Source: Forficula auricularia
Taxonomy: Eukaryota; Arthropoda; Insecta; Dermaptera; Forficulidae
NCBI GenBank assembly: GCA_024734495.1
Contig: JALMQS010000085.1
Coordinates: forward strand, 15,910,048-15,974,047
Length of the DNA stretch: 64,000 bases
Reading direction: 5' to 3'
The notes under the pieces are model-generated. The model worked only from the letters and a program-made list of their open reading frames with translations. It made no database searches and was not told the origin of the DNA. A program made the position numbers and the translations under genes. The stretch's first letter is position 1, and each line of letters starts with the position of its first letter. Positions 12,991-22,744 of the stretch are shown here, piece by piece.

Positions 12991-13610
12991 AAATTATCTC
13001 CAAGCAAAAAATTACAAACCTTCGATTAAAACCCAATCAATATTTAAAAAAATTAAATATCTTCGAATATTCGAATAAGTTCTATTAAATTTTATCAATA
13101 AATACATAAAAATTATAAATAATTTTGAATTTTAATATGATTAAGTTGGCAACACAATAAGAGCGCATTCTTGTGGAATTATTCTGAAATAACAAACAGC
13201 TGATAGGAAATGAATGTCAAAAAAAAGCAAAGCATAACATTAAATGACTTATCATAATTTTTTAATAAAGAATATACATTATTCATTAAATCTACCATTT
13301 TAAAATTATATACTATAATTTTGTTTTACTTCTAATCACAATCAAATTAATCCACATATTTTATATCTATTAATAATAATTTAAAAAGTTAATAAAGGTA
13401 ATAAATATTATAGAAATTTTGTAATTATGAATTACATTATTTATCAATGAAATTAGGCTCTCACAGAACAAAATATCAACTGTATCTAACTTGACTCATT
13501 TTAGTATTTCTCAAGTCCTCAACTACTAACAACACAAGTAAATCGTCATTTGATTATTTACGAATCTCGTTTAAAATATTTTGCCGATTAATCATTAGAG
13601 AAGAAAAAAA

Positions 13611-15646
13611 ATGTCAGAAGAAGAATTATTCACGAAACGAATGCGGAAAGCGACAAGACAAGTTCATGCTATTAGTGATGCTCTTGTCAATGGAAAACTA
13701 TTATTTGGTAAAAAATAGAAATGTACTTTTATCTGGCTCAGTGCGTATTGGATGTTTTTAATTAGAGTGACTGCATTCAACTGGCCATAGACTAGAGCTT
13801 AGATCTCACCAGAACATCCTACACTGAATAATGCATTCTCTTTTTAGCCTTTCTCTTAAGGACGTTCCATAATAAATCGATTTTCTTGAAATCCTTTTAA
13901 AACTTTGAATACACATATTTATAAGTGTCCTTTATACTTAGAAATTTTTTTCAATAGTCCTTGCGGCACTAAATTTCTAAATATTGACCATTGAAATTTG
14001 CATATTTAACACGCGAATCCTATCCCCATTGATGTTAAAGCGACTGTTTCATTAAATAATAATCGTAATTTTCTTGAAATTATTTTGAAAAAAACTGAGA
14101 ATCATTAACTAAAGATATAACAAATATTTTTCTGTTAAAATAATTGTATCAACCAGTATTCGTTTTGTCTGAAAAATGTTAAAAATTGGTACTTTTGATG
14201 GTTTTCATTTTTTCTCTCATGGCATAGCAAGCGACTTGGCAACGTCGCACTAAAATCACTCAATTTTTCCATATCTAAAAAAATTTCTGCAGCTGGTGCA
14301 TTCAAGATTTTTAGCTAATTCTCTCAACCTAACTATACTGTTCTCATCTGGAATTTCGCATTGAGCTGTTTCATGAAGTGTTTTTTTTATTCTTTGTCTT
14401 TTAGCGTCCGTAAGAATTCAATGTTGCCAGATCCGAGAAACGACGCAGTGAAAATATTTTTGCCTTTCTGCGCATGTGAGAGTAGGGGAAAGAGCGAACT
14501 GCTTCTGAGCTATATTAGGGAACGTCCTTAAACTGCATACTATTCTGTATCTTTTCGAATCAATAAAAAATAGCTTTAGCAAGCACAGAGGGTAAAAAAC
14601 GGGTAAAAATAAAGAATAGCCGTCATGGCGTCACATGGAAAAATTGCCTAACATCATAGGGCTGGTTTGGGAACGCATTTTTTTTATCTAATCGAACCGA
14701 AATCATGAACCGAACCCAATAAAAGTTATATAAGTGAAAATTTGAGAGCCAGACTGCTTGTGCAATAAAATAAAAAAATAGCCTACCTCTTACACTATTT
14801 TGCTTGGCGGCTATTTTCCATTTTAGCCCCACAATTTTTTTTTTTATTTTACTCTTTTATGCCCAGCCCTATATGGTAAAAATGATTACATTTTTATATT
14901 ATTATCATATTTTACCCAATAAATATATTCTTGTTTCAGCTTATGTAAAATAATTTATATAAAAAATGACTTATTTTTTTTATTTTTCAGCCTTATCAGA
15001 CCCTAATGTGTGGGCGGAGGGACTTCTAGTATTCTATGAAATTTTTCGTTTTCTAGAAGAGGCAGTAGAAACACATCCAGAATCCAATTTAAAAAGACTT
15101 TATGTAGATGGAATGAAAAGAAAAGATGAATTTGAAAAAGATCTTGCTTATTATTTAGGCCCAAATTGGAAAAACAATTACAAACCAAGGCAATCGGTTG
15201 AAAACTATCTGAGTCATTTAGAGAAATTACAAAGTATAAAACCCGACCTTTTAATTGCCTATGCTTATCATTTATATATGGGCCTCCTCTCAGGCGGACA
15301 GATCTTGCAGAAGAAAATGCAATTGATGAATAAATTTCAATTCAAACGCAAAAACCTTTCCGAAGGTTATTCGGTTACAACTTTTAATAATAAAGATATC
15401 AAAACTTTAAAAGCTGAAATATCATCACGTTTAAATGAAATGGCCCAATTTTGGACTGAAGAAGAGAAATTAATTATGTTACAGGAAAGCAAAAAAGTTT
15501 TTATTTTAAATAATACTATAATTCGAAGTGTGAAAGGCACCACAAAAGCGTTGACTTTTCGATTTATCACATTCTTTTTCGTTGGAGTATTCCTTATGTT
15601 AGTATTTCTTTTCTTTAAAAACATTATTTTAGATTTTTTCTTCTAA
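13611..15646 (+). CDS. HO: Heme oxygenase, 2 exons, tail-anchored
   Basis: Exons 13611-13707 and 14991-15646, joined by a GT-AG intron (phase 1), give 250 aa. Heme oxygenases open the heme ring to biliverdin, CO and iron at the ER membrane. The proximal heme-ligand His is in exon 1 (TRQVHAISD, H19). The family signature YAYHLYMGLLSGGQIL is at about 123-138, and the last ~28 residues are a hydrophobic tail anchor. The exon 2 reading alone also contains an earlier ATG at 14966, inside the intron, but only the 13611 start supplies the His-containing helix. The residue at the position of human HO-1 Asp140 is Leu131, and Arg136 is also replaced by Leu; this looks like the insect form. Both exons are open with no frameshift. 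The intron carries a TTAA-flanked MITE. AATAAA occurs near 16287 as a possible polyadenylation signal. Confidence 0.9.
13856..14531. mobile_element. TTAA-flanked MITE in the heme oxygenase intron
   Basis: TTAAGGACGTTCC at the left and its complement GGAACGTCCTTAA at the right. TTAA at both ends suggests piggyBac- or Kolobok-type targeting. No transposase recognised. Confidence 0.75.
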
Positions 15647-15736
15647 ATAATTTGGGAATATTCGAAAAAGGTAAATTACCTCATTGAAGTCCAAAATTTG
15701 TGGTATTTTCGACAGATATAATTAGAAAATCTCACT

Positions 15737-16066
15737 TGAAAATTATTTATTTTTTACTAAATTGCGATTTTGCTAATCAACACTATTAAAAAAAAGAAGA
15801 CTATTACCTTAACATAGAAGTAATAATATTATTATACATAGCAAGGTTGAACCACAGTTTGTATCTATAAATTAAATACATTAGTAATATTCTTTTTAAA
15901 ATTTGAAAATTATTTATTTTTTACTAAATTGCGATTTTGCTAATCAACACTATTAAAAAAAAAAGAAGACTATTACCTTAACATAGAAGTAATAATATTA
16001 TTATACATAGCAATGTTGAACCACAGTTTGTATCTATAAATTAAATACATTAGTAGTATTCTTTTA
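15737..16066 (+). repeat. Tandem duplication of ~165 bp behind heme oxygenase
   Basis: 15737-15900 is repeated almost exactly at 15903-16066 (GCGATTTTGCTAATCAACAC in each). Confidence 0.92.
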
Positions 16067-17075
16067 AAAGATATATAAATACATATATTCCAATAGAATA
16101 ACAAAATAATCTGTATTTTTAGTATTCAATTTTACTCTTCCTTAATGTTCTAAAAAGAAACTAAGAATCCAATTAATTTCTGTTTGATTAAGTGAGTTTC
16201 CTATTTATTATTTAGAAAAGTATTTTATTTTCCTTAGAAAAGATTATTTATGTGAATCAATATTTAAAATGAAAGTGTTTTCTTGAAAAATAAACTCTAG
16301 CATTTTAATGTATTTTATATATAAAAATAAATTTGATTAAATATCATGTTTGTACAATGAATTTATTTATTTTAAAAAGAGGACTTAAAACATTCTGGTG
16401 AAATCATTGTTATAATATATAATTGGAGGAAAAAGCGAAAAATTTTCAAGACTCGGTACGCTGTTTGCAGTTTCGGTCAATTAATAATTTTAAATGATAA
16501 ATATCGAAAAATATTTATTTCGGTTTATTATTTTCTTTCCTACAATATAATTTCTCATTCATATTTCATAAAACTAAAATCACTCATTAAATTAAAAACA
16601 AATTCTATTTTATATACTTAAAATGACCCTTTAATTTTATTTTTAAATTATATAATTTTCGCAAGTCTTCTATTCTGAATGAGTTCATAATTGTTATCAC
16701 CTATAATTCCAATTTCCTCCACATTTTGACTACAAAACAATTGATTGAATGTATATGAAACTGATATTTTTTGTGCTCCTCAAAGTCTGGCCGTATGGTC
16801 CTTTAAAAAAAGACAGAAATAGCTTGAATGATTAAAAATTGAATATGACTTTTCTTCTATCAATTTAATTACTTAAAACTAATATAAAATTTATTAAATT
16901 AATTTTAATTAATCAATTCTATTTTAAAATATAATTATACTGGTAATAAAATAAGGTAAAAATATGAAAAATATGCTTTCGGAGGGAAAAAGAGTATAAT
17001 AATCAAACTTGAGCAAGATGCGAGGTAGGTTTCACAAAAAAAGAAATAAAACAAATTGAGTTTTGAATTCGATAT

Positions 17076-17099
17076 ATTTCGGAGTGAGCCCATCATCAG
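17076..17099 (-). ncRNA. Hammerhead-like core (GAAAU type)
   Basis: Minus strand: CTGATGA, stem region GGGCTCACTCC, GAAAT. Left arm of the palindrome 17012-17206. Confidence 0.55.
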
Positions 17100-17112
17100 T
17101 TTTCTCTGACTC

Positions 17113-17136
17113 CTGATGATGGGCTCACCCCGAAAT
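17113..17136 (+). ncRNA. Hammerhead-like core (GAAAU type)
   Basis: CTGATGA, stem GGG-CTCA-CCC, GAAAT. Right arm of the same palindrome; the two cores are 14 bp apart, head to head. Confidence 0.55.
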
Positions 17137-17547
17137 ATATCGAATTCAAAACTCAATTTTGTTTTATTTCTTTTTTATTGAAACTACCTCGCATCTTGCT
17201 CAAGTTTTATTATTATATTAAAATGTTTCACCTAGAACCAACACCTAACTCCTTAAAAGGAAAAAGAGTAACTTCTGACTAATAAAAGTGGTCTCCACTT
17301 CAAAAAATTTTGGGAAACGATAGAGTAGGGCCTAGTCACTAGGCTATCTACCAACAAATACACCGAGAGATCCAAAGATAAATAACGCCAAATCATTTAG
17401 TTCTTTCTAATAATAACATTTAGGGAAAGCGGTGTTGGTTTATAGTGAAACATATTAAACACAGGAGTTTTTTAAAGGATTATAGTAGAGTTTCACAAGT
17501 AAAATAAAAATTTTAATTATATTTTTGGAGTTTTATTTAATAAATAT

Positions 17548-17573
17548 ATTTCGGGTTTTTAGCCCATCATCAG
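17548..17573 (-). ncRNA. Hammerhead-like core (GAAAU type)
   Basis: Minus strand: CTGATGA, stem GGG-CTAAAAA-CCC, GAAAT. Inside a partial foldback, 17500-17690. Confidence 0.55.
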
Positions 17574-18084
17574 GATTTATGTTTACAAAAGACTCACATC
17601 TTTTGTTCAAATATATATAGAGTATTAAATAAAACTCCAAAAATATAAATTTATAATTTTCTCATTAATATATCAAAGAATAATTAACATATTAATGAGA
17701 ATTGTTTTTGATCGCGCTTTTTAAACAAGATATATATCGTGAGACTACTGCTGATTGAGGCTATTGGAGTCTGCTGAGTCTTAAGTCTGGACCAAGAGAG
17801 AATGAAAAAGATGTGATCAATTTAGCTATAATCCAGCATCATTTCGCGTTTAACCCGCATGACGCTTTTTATATCAAACACTGATATGGATCACCAAATG
17901 AATTTGTAATCTGAGATGTTATATATTCAGTCCAGCGCGCTCGATCTGTTAACACGTGTGTTAGGTGTTTACTTTTTTTTTTTTTTTTTAATGCAATCGA
18001 ATGCAAGAAGGGGTGCACCAGTAATGATGCAGCCCCTATGGATCTCGAAAGACCCTTGCATTACCGAAGAGAAGAGAAAGTTGA

Positions 18085-19623
18085 TTAAGTGAGAGGGTGT
18101 AGACGTAGGTGTCTATGCACTCCTGTTTTGAAGGTTTGAAGATTATAGGTGCTGGGAAAGATAGAGGCTGGAAGAGAGTTCCAGTTCCTTGAAGTCATGG
18201 GGATATATGTATTCGCGAATGAAGTGGTCCGGCACTTTTCTAATTTGACCGCGAGAGAGTGTTGGGAGTCGGCAAAACGCGTGCTACGTGCAAAGCATGC
18301 TTTGGGGGGAATTATTGATTTTATCTCATCAGAGCACCTGCCGTGATAGTATCTATAGAAAAGGGAAAGGGCAGAGACATCTCTTCGATGAGCCAGCGAG
18401 TCGAGGGAGTCGGTGAGGGTAGAATCGTCAATTAGCCTGACGGCTCGTTTCTGAATTGCATCCAGGGTAGCAAGAGAGTATTTTGAGGCTCCTCTCCATA
18501 GATGAGAGCCGTATTCGAGACAGGGGCGGATTTGGGCCTTGTAGATGGTGAGAAGTTGTGGGGGTTTGTAAAATCGCTTGGACCTGAATAAGAAGCCAAT
18601 CTTCCTTGCTGCAGATTTCGCCACAGAGGAGATGTGTTCATTCCAAGACAGGTCAGATGCGACAGAGACGCCCAACATGGATAGGCTGTCACACATTTTT
18701 AGGGTATTCGAATCGAAGTGAATATCAGGGAAATCTTTATTTTCGCGCCTAGAAATTAGACAACATTGAGTCTTGTTTGAATTGAAGTTAACTAAATTTT
18801 GTGAGCCCCATTTATTCAGTTTGTCTAGGTCGAGAGTAATTGAGGAGGTAACATTGATTCGATTATTCGGGAGTGAGGGTTTGCCGTGTAGAGTGCTATC
18901 GTCGGCGTAACAATGAGTGGGGTTTGCCGTTTGATCGAAAAGGTCGTTTATATAAATTAGGAAGAGTGTGGAGGAGATTACGGAGCCTTGGGGAACACCA
19001 GAGTTTGTGGAGAACGATTCAGATGATGTTCCATCCACCACAACTTTTATACTTCGGTTTGTCAGAAAGCTTTCTATCCATTTGCGAAGAGTTGGTGTGA
19101 ATCCGAAGGCTGGCAGTTTGGCAAGAAGATTTTTGTGCCAAACCTGGTCAAAAGCTTTGGAGATATCAAGGGCTACAGCGAAGGTTTCTTTTCCGGCCTC
19201 TAGAGTATTGTTCCAGGTGTGGGTGACATAGGTTAAGATGTCGCCTGTGGAACGATTTTGTCTGAATCCATATTGCCTATCGTGAATTAATTTATTGTTT
19301 TCTAAGTGATGAAGGACGTGTTGGTTTATGACTAATTCCATTATTTTGGAAAGAACAGAGGTGATCGAGATAGGCCTGTAATTAGAGATTTGTGAAGTGT
19401 CTCCTTTTTTAGGAATAGGTGTGACTCTGGCTATTTTCCAGCTTTTGGGGAATATGCCCGATTCGTAAGAGAGTTGGAATAGCTTGGATAAGATAGGGGC
19501 AAGTTCAGGGGCGCATTTTTTAATGAGAATTGGTGGGATGTTATCCGGGCCAGCGGCGGATTTGGAATTTAATTTATTAATGGCTTTTATGATTATTTGG
19601 GGCCTGAAAATTATTTTGCCCAT
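18085..19623 (-). CDS. LINE reverse transcriptase ORF
   Basis: 512 aa. It contains the RT blocks in order: SNYRPISITSV, VALDISKAFDQVWH, NSGVPQGSVISSTLF, and the catalytic YADDSTLH. A C-terminal domain with [15 protein letters not shown] and a WNSLPASIF-like end follows, as in CR1/Jockey-group LINEs. The ATG at 19623 overlaps the end of the endonuclease ORF by 13 nt. The ORF is otherwise uninterrupted, suggesting a recent insertion. The same C-terminal domain recurs, decayed, in the copies at 25.4, 26.3, 30.7, 55.0 and 57.3 kb. Confidence 0.92.
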   Translation of the reverse strand: MGKIIFRPQIIIKAINKLNSKSAAGPDNIPPILIKKCAPELAPILSKLFQLSYESGIFPKSWKIARVTPIPKKGDTSQISNYRPISITSVLSKIMELVINQHVLHHLENNKLIHDRQYGFRQNRSTGDILTYVTHTWNNTLEAGKETFAVALDISKAFDQVWHKNLLAKLPAFGFTPTLRKWIESFLTNRSIKVVVDGTSSESFSTNSGVPQGSVISSTLFLIYINDLFDQTANPTHCYADDSTLHGKPSLPNNRINVTSSITLDLDKLNKWGSQNLVNFNSNKTQCCLISRRENKDFPDIHFDSNTLKMCDSLSMLGVSVASDLSWNEHISSVAKSAARKIGFLFRSKRFYKPPQLLTIYKAQIRPCLEYGSHLWRGASKYSLATLDAIQKRAVRLIDDSTLTDSLDSLAHRRDVSALSLFYRYYHGRCSDEIKSIIPPKACFARSTRFADSQHSLAVKLEKCRTTSFANTYIPMTSRNWNSLPASIFPSTYNLQTFKTGVHRHLRLHPLT

Positions 19624-20945
19624 GAGGTTGGTTTGGGGGTATAAGTGGGCGGGTTAAGCCCTTTGTCATCTAAAGTGGAGTTGGTTGCGAAATAGGAGGC
19701 TAGCGATTCGGCTTTTTCAGCGGGGGTTGTGGCTACTGAACCATTTGGGTGAAAGAGGGGCGGAAGTGAGGGAGACGCGAAATTTCTATTTATTGCCTTG
19801 TGTAACGAGAAAAAGGCCCGTTTTCCATTGGGGCAAGATGCGAGACGGTCAGCTATCCTCTGGTCGAATGACTTCTTTGCCTCAGAGATGATTTTTTTGC
19901 ATGAGCTTCGCGACTTGGTAAATGCAACTCGGTCACATTCTAGATGTGAAAGTTGCCATTTCTGAAAAGATTTGTTTTTTTCACGGACGGAATCTGCGCA
20001 TTGTCTACCAAACCAGGGTTTAGAATCCTTGTTCCCTTTAATCAATTTGTAGGGGATATAGGTTTCTAAGCCTATTTGAATTGCCTCGTTAAAGGCGTCT
20101 GCGAATTCAGAAGCGTTTTTATCTCTGATGCAGAGTTCATTCCATTGGTAAGCTGCAAAAAAGTTACGCATGTCATTCCAATTAATGTTATCGTTATTGA
20201 CTAGCCATATTTTTCTGGGGTTGGAGTGGGGTGACGGGGGTTTTGGTAAATTGGCGGAGGTTTTAATTTTTATCAGATTGTGGTCGGATTTACCTAAAGG
20301 GGCCGAAATTTTTGCTTCATAGGACGAAGGGTGGGAAGTGATGAAAAGATCGAGAAGATTGGATTTTTCATTGGCTTTGTCTGGGATTCTTGTGGGGCCA
20401 TTAATAATTTGTGTGAGGCCACACGCCGTAGAGAAGATTTCAGCGTCGGAGCCTGCGGGGGAATTATGGCTAGAAAATTTTAGCCAATTTTTGTTGTGGA
20501 CGTTAAAGTCGCCTAGGAAAGATATTTCAGAAGATGGAAATTCTTTCAGGATATTGCAATGGCACTCAAGGAGGTAGTTAAAAAATTGTTTGTATCTGGG
20601 GTCTTTGGGGGGCAAATATATTATGCAGAAGAATTTAGTTGATTGGCCTAACGTGATTTTGATCCATATGGCATCGAATTCATTGGATTCTAGATTAGTT
20701 AAACGCCTACTAGGGATGTCCTTTCTAATATAACAGCAGACCCCTCCTTTTTTTCGAAATTTTGAATGAAGTGTATAGTTTTCGAATTGGTAGTCACGAC
20801 CGTTAGATTTATTCGCGTCGATTATAGTTTCAGATAGGCCTAAAAGGGCAGGTTTTTCATGTTCGAGATGTTGAAGTACGTCGTTTAAATTCGAATTACG
20901 AGATAGACCGCGAATGTTGCAGAAATTGATCTTAATTGATGTCAT
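19611..20945 (-). CDS. LINE endonuclease (EEP) ORF, upstream half of pol
   Basis: 444 aa. An apurinic/apyrimidinic-type endonuclease that nicks the target for target-primed reverse transcription. It opens with INFCNIRGLS, has LGLSETI near residue 37, SFLGDFNVHNKNW in the middle, and the catalytic SDHN motif (LGKSDHNLI) at about 220. The last ~200 residues link toward the reverse transcriptase. It stops (TAA) 13 nt inside the start of the RT ORF, in the -1 frame relative to it. Related elements usually keep endonuclease and RT in one ORF, so a single-base indel is the simple explanation. Confidence 0.88.
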   Translation of the reverse strand: MTSIKINFCNIRGLSRNSNLNDVLQHLEHEKPALLGLSETIIDANKSNGRDYQFENYTLHSKFRKKGGVCCYIRKDIPSRRLTNLESNEFDAIWIKITLGQSTKFFCIIYLPPKDPRYKQFFNYLLECHCNILKEFPSSEISFLGDFNVHNKNWLKFSSHNSPAGSDAEIFSTACGLTQIINGPTRIPDKANEKSNLLDLFITSHPSSYEAKISAPLGKSDHNLIKIKTSANLPKPPSPHSNPRKIWLVNNDNINWNDMRNFFAAYQWNELCIRDKNASEFADAFNEAIQIGLETYIPYKLIKGNKDSKPWFGRQCADSVREKNKSFQKWQLSHLECDRVAFTKSRSSCKKIISEAKKSFDQRIADRLASCPNGKRAFFSLHKAINRNFASPSLPPLFHPNGSVATTPAEKAESLASYFATNSTLDDKGLNPPTYTPKPTSWAK

Positions 20946-21066
20946 TAGTAAGGAGAATTTGAGGTGGAAATAAATTATATAATATTAATTAATCATAAGT
21001 TTCCTGTATTTGAATCGATCGAATCAAATACAGGAAACTTATAATCCAAAATATAATTAAAATGTT

Positions 21067-21635
21067 TTACTTTATCCAATGCGAAGCATGGGTAAAGTAT
21101 TGTAATCGGTCTCATGGCAATCGCGACTTCAAAGGGTCATCAGGTAAAGGCTACGGAACCCAAGGTCTCAATTAAAGTCACAAATTGTAGTATTGATTTA
21201 GATTGAATTTTAGCACGTGACGCTTTTGCCAAAAATGACATGGGGTCTCGTCCAGAGGCCAAAAAGTGCGATTTTTTCAGGAAGTGGGTCCGAATGGATG
21301 TATGTTATCGTTTTTTTGTACACGATTTTTTCCACACCGTACAACCGATTGAAATAAAATTGAAAACCTACCATTAGTTTAACAAAATGAAGAGCTGATT
21401 AGCTTTTGGTACATATCAGCCCACAAACATTAGTACTTTATTTCAGTACTTTTTCAGTTTTTTCTAAATATTTTGAAAATGACTAAACCAATTTTGATAA
21501 AATTTTATATTGTAATTAAGTAACTTGAGGACCACAAAAAGGTCATATAAAGTTTTTTTGTAAAATTATATTTTAAAGTACTTTCTTTACCCTAGACATT
21601 GGATAAAGTTTAGCAACGATCCGTTGCAGTTTATT
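21067..21635 (+). mobile_element. Helentron-like non-autonomous element, copy 1
   Basis: Starts ACTTTATCCAATGC. Ends with the inverted ATTGGATAAAGT, then a terminal hairpin GCAACG-AT-CCGTTGC. Short subterminal inverted repeats plus a 3' hairpin and no target duplication are the Helentron (HINE) pattern. Confidence 0.7.
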
Positions 21636-22744
21636 TTTAATTTTTATTTTACTTGTGAATAACCTTTTAAAAACTCCTGTGTCTTTCTAATAATGTCGAA
21701 GATCAAATGGAAATGGAGAAAAAAATAAAACTTTGGTTCAGAAAATCATGTATATATTAACAACTTTATTGAATAAATATTTTTTTTTTTGTGATTTTTG
21801 AAATTATTTTAAAATAAAAAATTAAATAAATATTGATAACCATTTAAGAAAAATAATTCAGTCTTTATTTGTATGCTTTATAAAATATGTGACGTTTTCT
21901 GTTTACTTCCTATTGGATAACGGCAAGAAGATAATAATAATAAATATAACAACTGTAACAATATTGGGTTTTTATGAACACAAAAATATTTTCTATAATG
22001 CTCTTGTTGAAAAAGCAATCATTCTAACAAATAAATTAAAACTTAAACAAGACATTTTAAGTTATAAAAATATAAAAAATAACGTGTACAAGCATACAAA
22101 TGATATGACGATTTTATAATTACTCAGAATTGATTTTATAATTACTCAGAATTCAATAGTACAGTCACCCGACGAGTTGAGCTTGCCAGATCGTCGGGCG
22201 CACCGAGTTATAGGTATGTATGTAAATAAGATATATTTACATTCATAAATATGTAGTAATTAAATAATAGATTATAAATAGTTTATGAATTTTTATTTCT
22301 TTTGGATTTTTTTTTTTTTAAATTTTAAATTTATTTTTTTAATATCACAGTGGGCATTTCATCGAGAATTAATTATTTGAAATAATTTTAGAAAAAATAA
22401 GCTATAAATGCATTTTAAATGTGGCCCCATTTCGTGAATTTATTGGTTTTTAAAGTAATCTTAATTGATATTTTTTTATCTAATATATAAACTTTTTTTT
22501 TTGTTATTTTTCAAATATTTTTAGTATTTTTAGTTCTTTTAATTATATTTATATTTTATTTTTTATTTTTTTTATTTTTTTTTTGTAATTAATTTTTCTA
22601 ATTTTATTTTGAACACATTGAATACAAATACATTTTAAAAATAATTATCACAGATCCTGACTAGAAACAGTAGGATTTCATTCATGTTTGAAATTAATTA
22701 TTGTTTTTCGACTGATTTGTTTGATTTGTTGCTTGCTTGCTCTT

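Larger units (their letters stand above)
10080..13610. other. Intergenic upstream of heme oxygenase
   Basis: An AT microsatellite (10430-10450), the two hammerhead palindromes and MITE copy 2. Short open frames at 10147, 10797 and 12129 have no recognisable domain. Confidence 0.5.
17012..17206. repeat. Palindrome with two hammerhead cores
   Basis: Arms GCAAGATGCGAGGTAG and complement, ~85 bp each. Confidence 0.88.
17973..20950 (-). mobile_element. LINE retrotransposon, CR1/Jockey-like, with poly(A) tail
   Basis: A near-complete non-LTR element read on the minus strand. It runs from an endonuclease ORF (start 20945), through reverse transcriptase, to a 3' UTR ending in a poly(A) run seen as a T tract at about 17968-17988. 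No separate gag-like ORF1 is seen upstream. A perfect short palindrome (about 20996-21042) lies just beyond the 5' side. The 3' end has a GGTGCACCCC-type stretch similar to the other LINE copies in the window. Its closest relative is the truncated copy at 30461-31193. It lies between the heme oxygenase gene and the 3' end of GLD-2. Confidence 0.9.

Noticed and set aside
18149..19231. Plus-strand ORFs at 18149, 18873 and 18968
   Set aside because: They are complementary-strand shadows of the LINE RT ORF.
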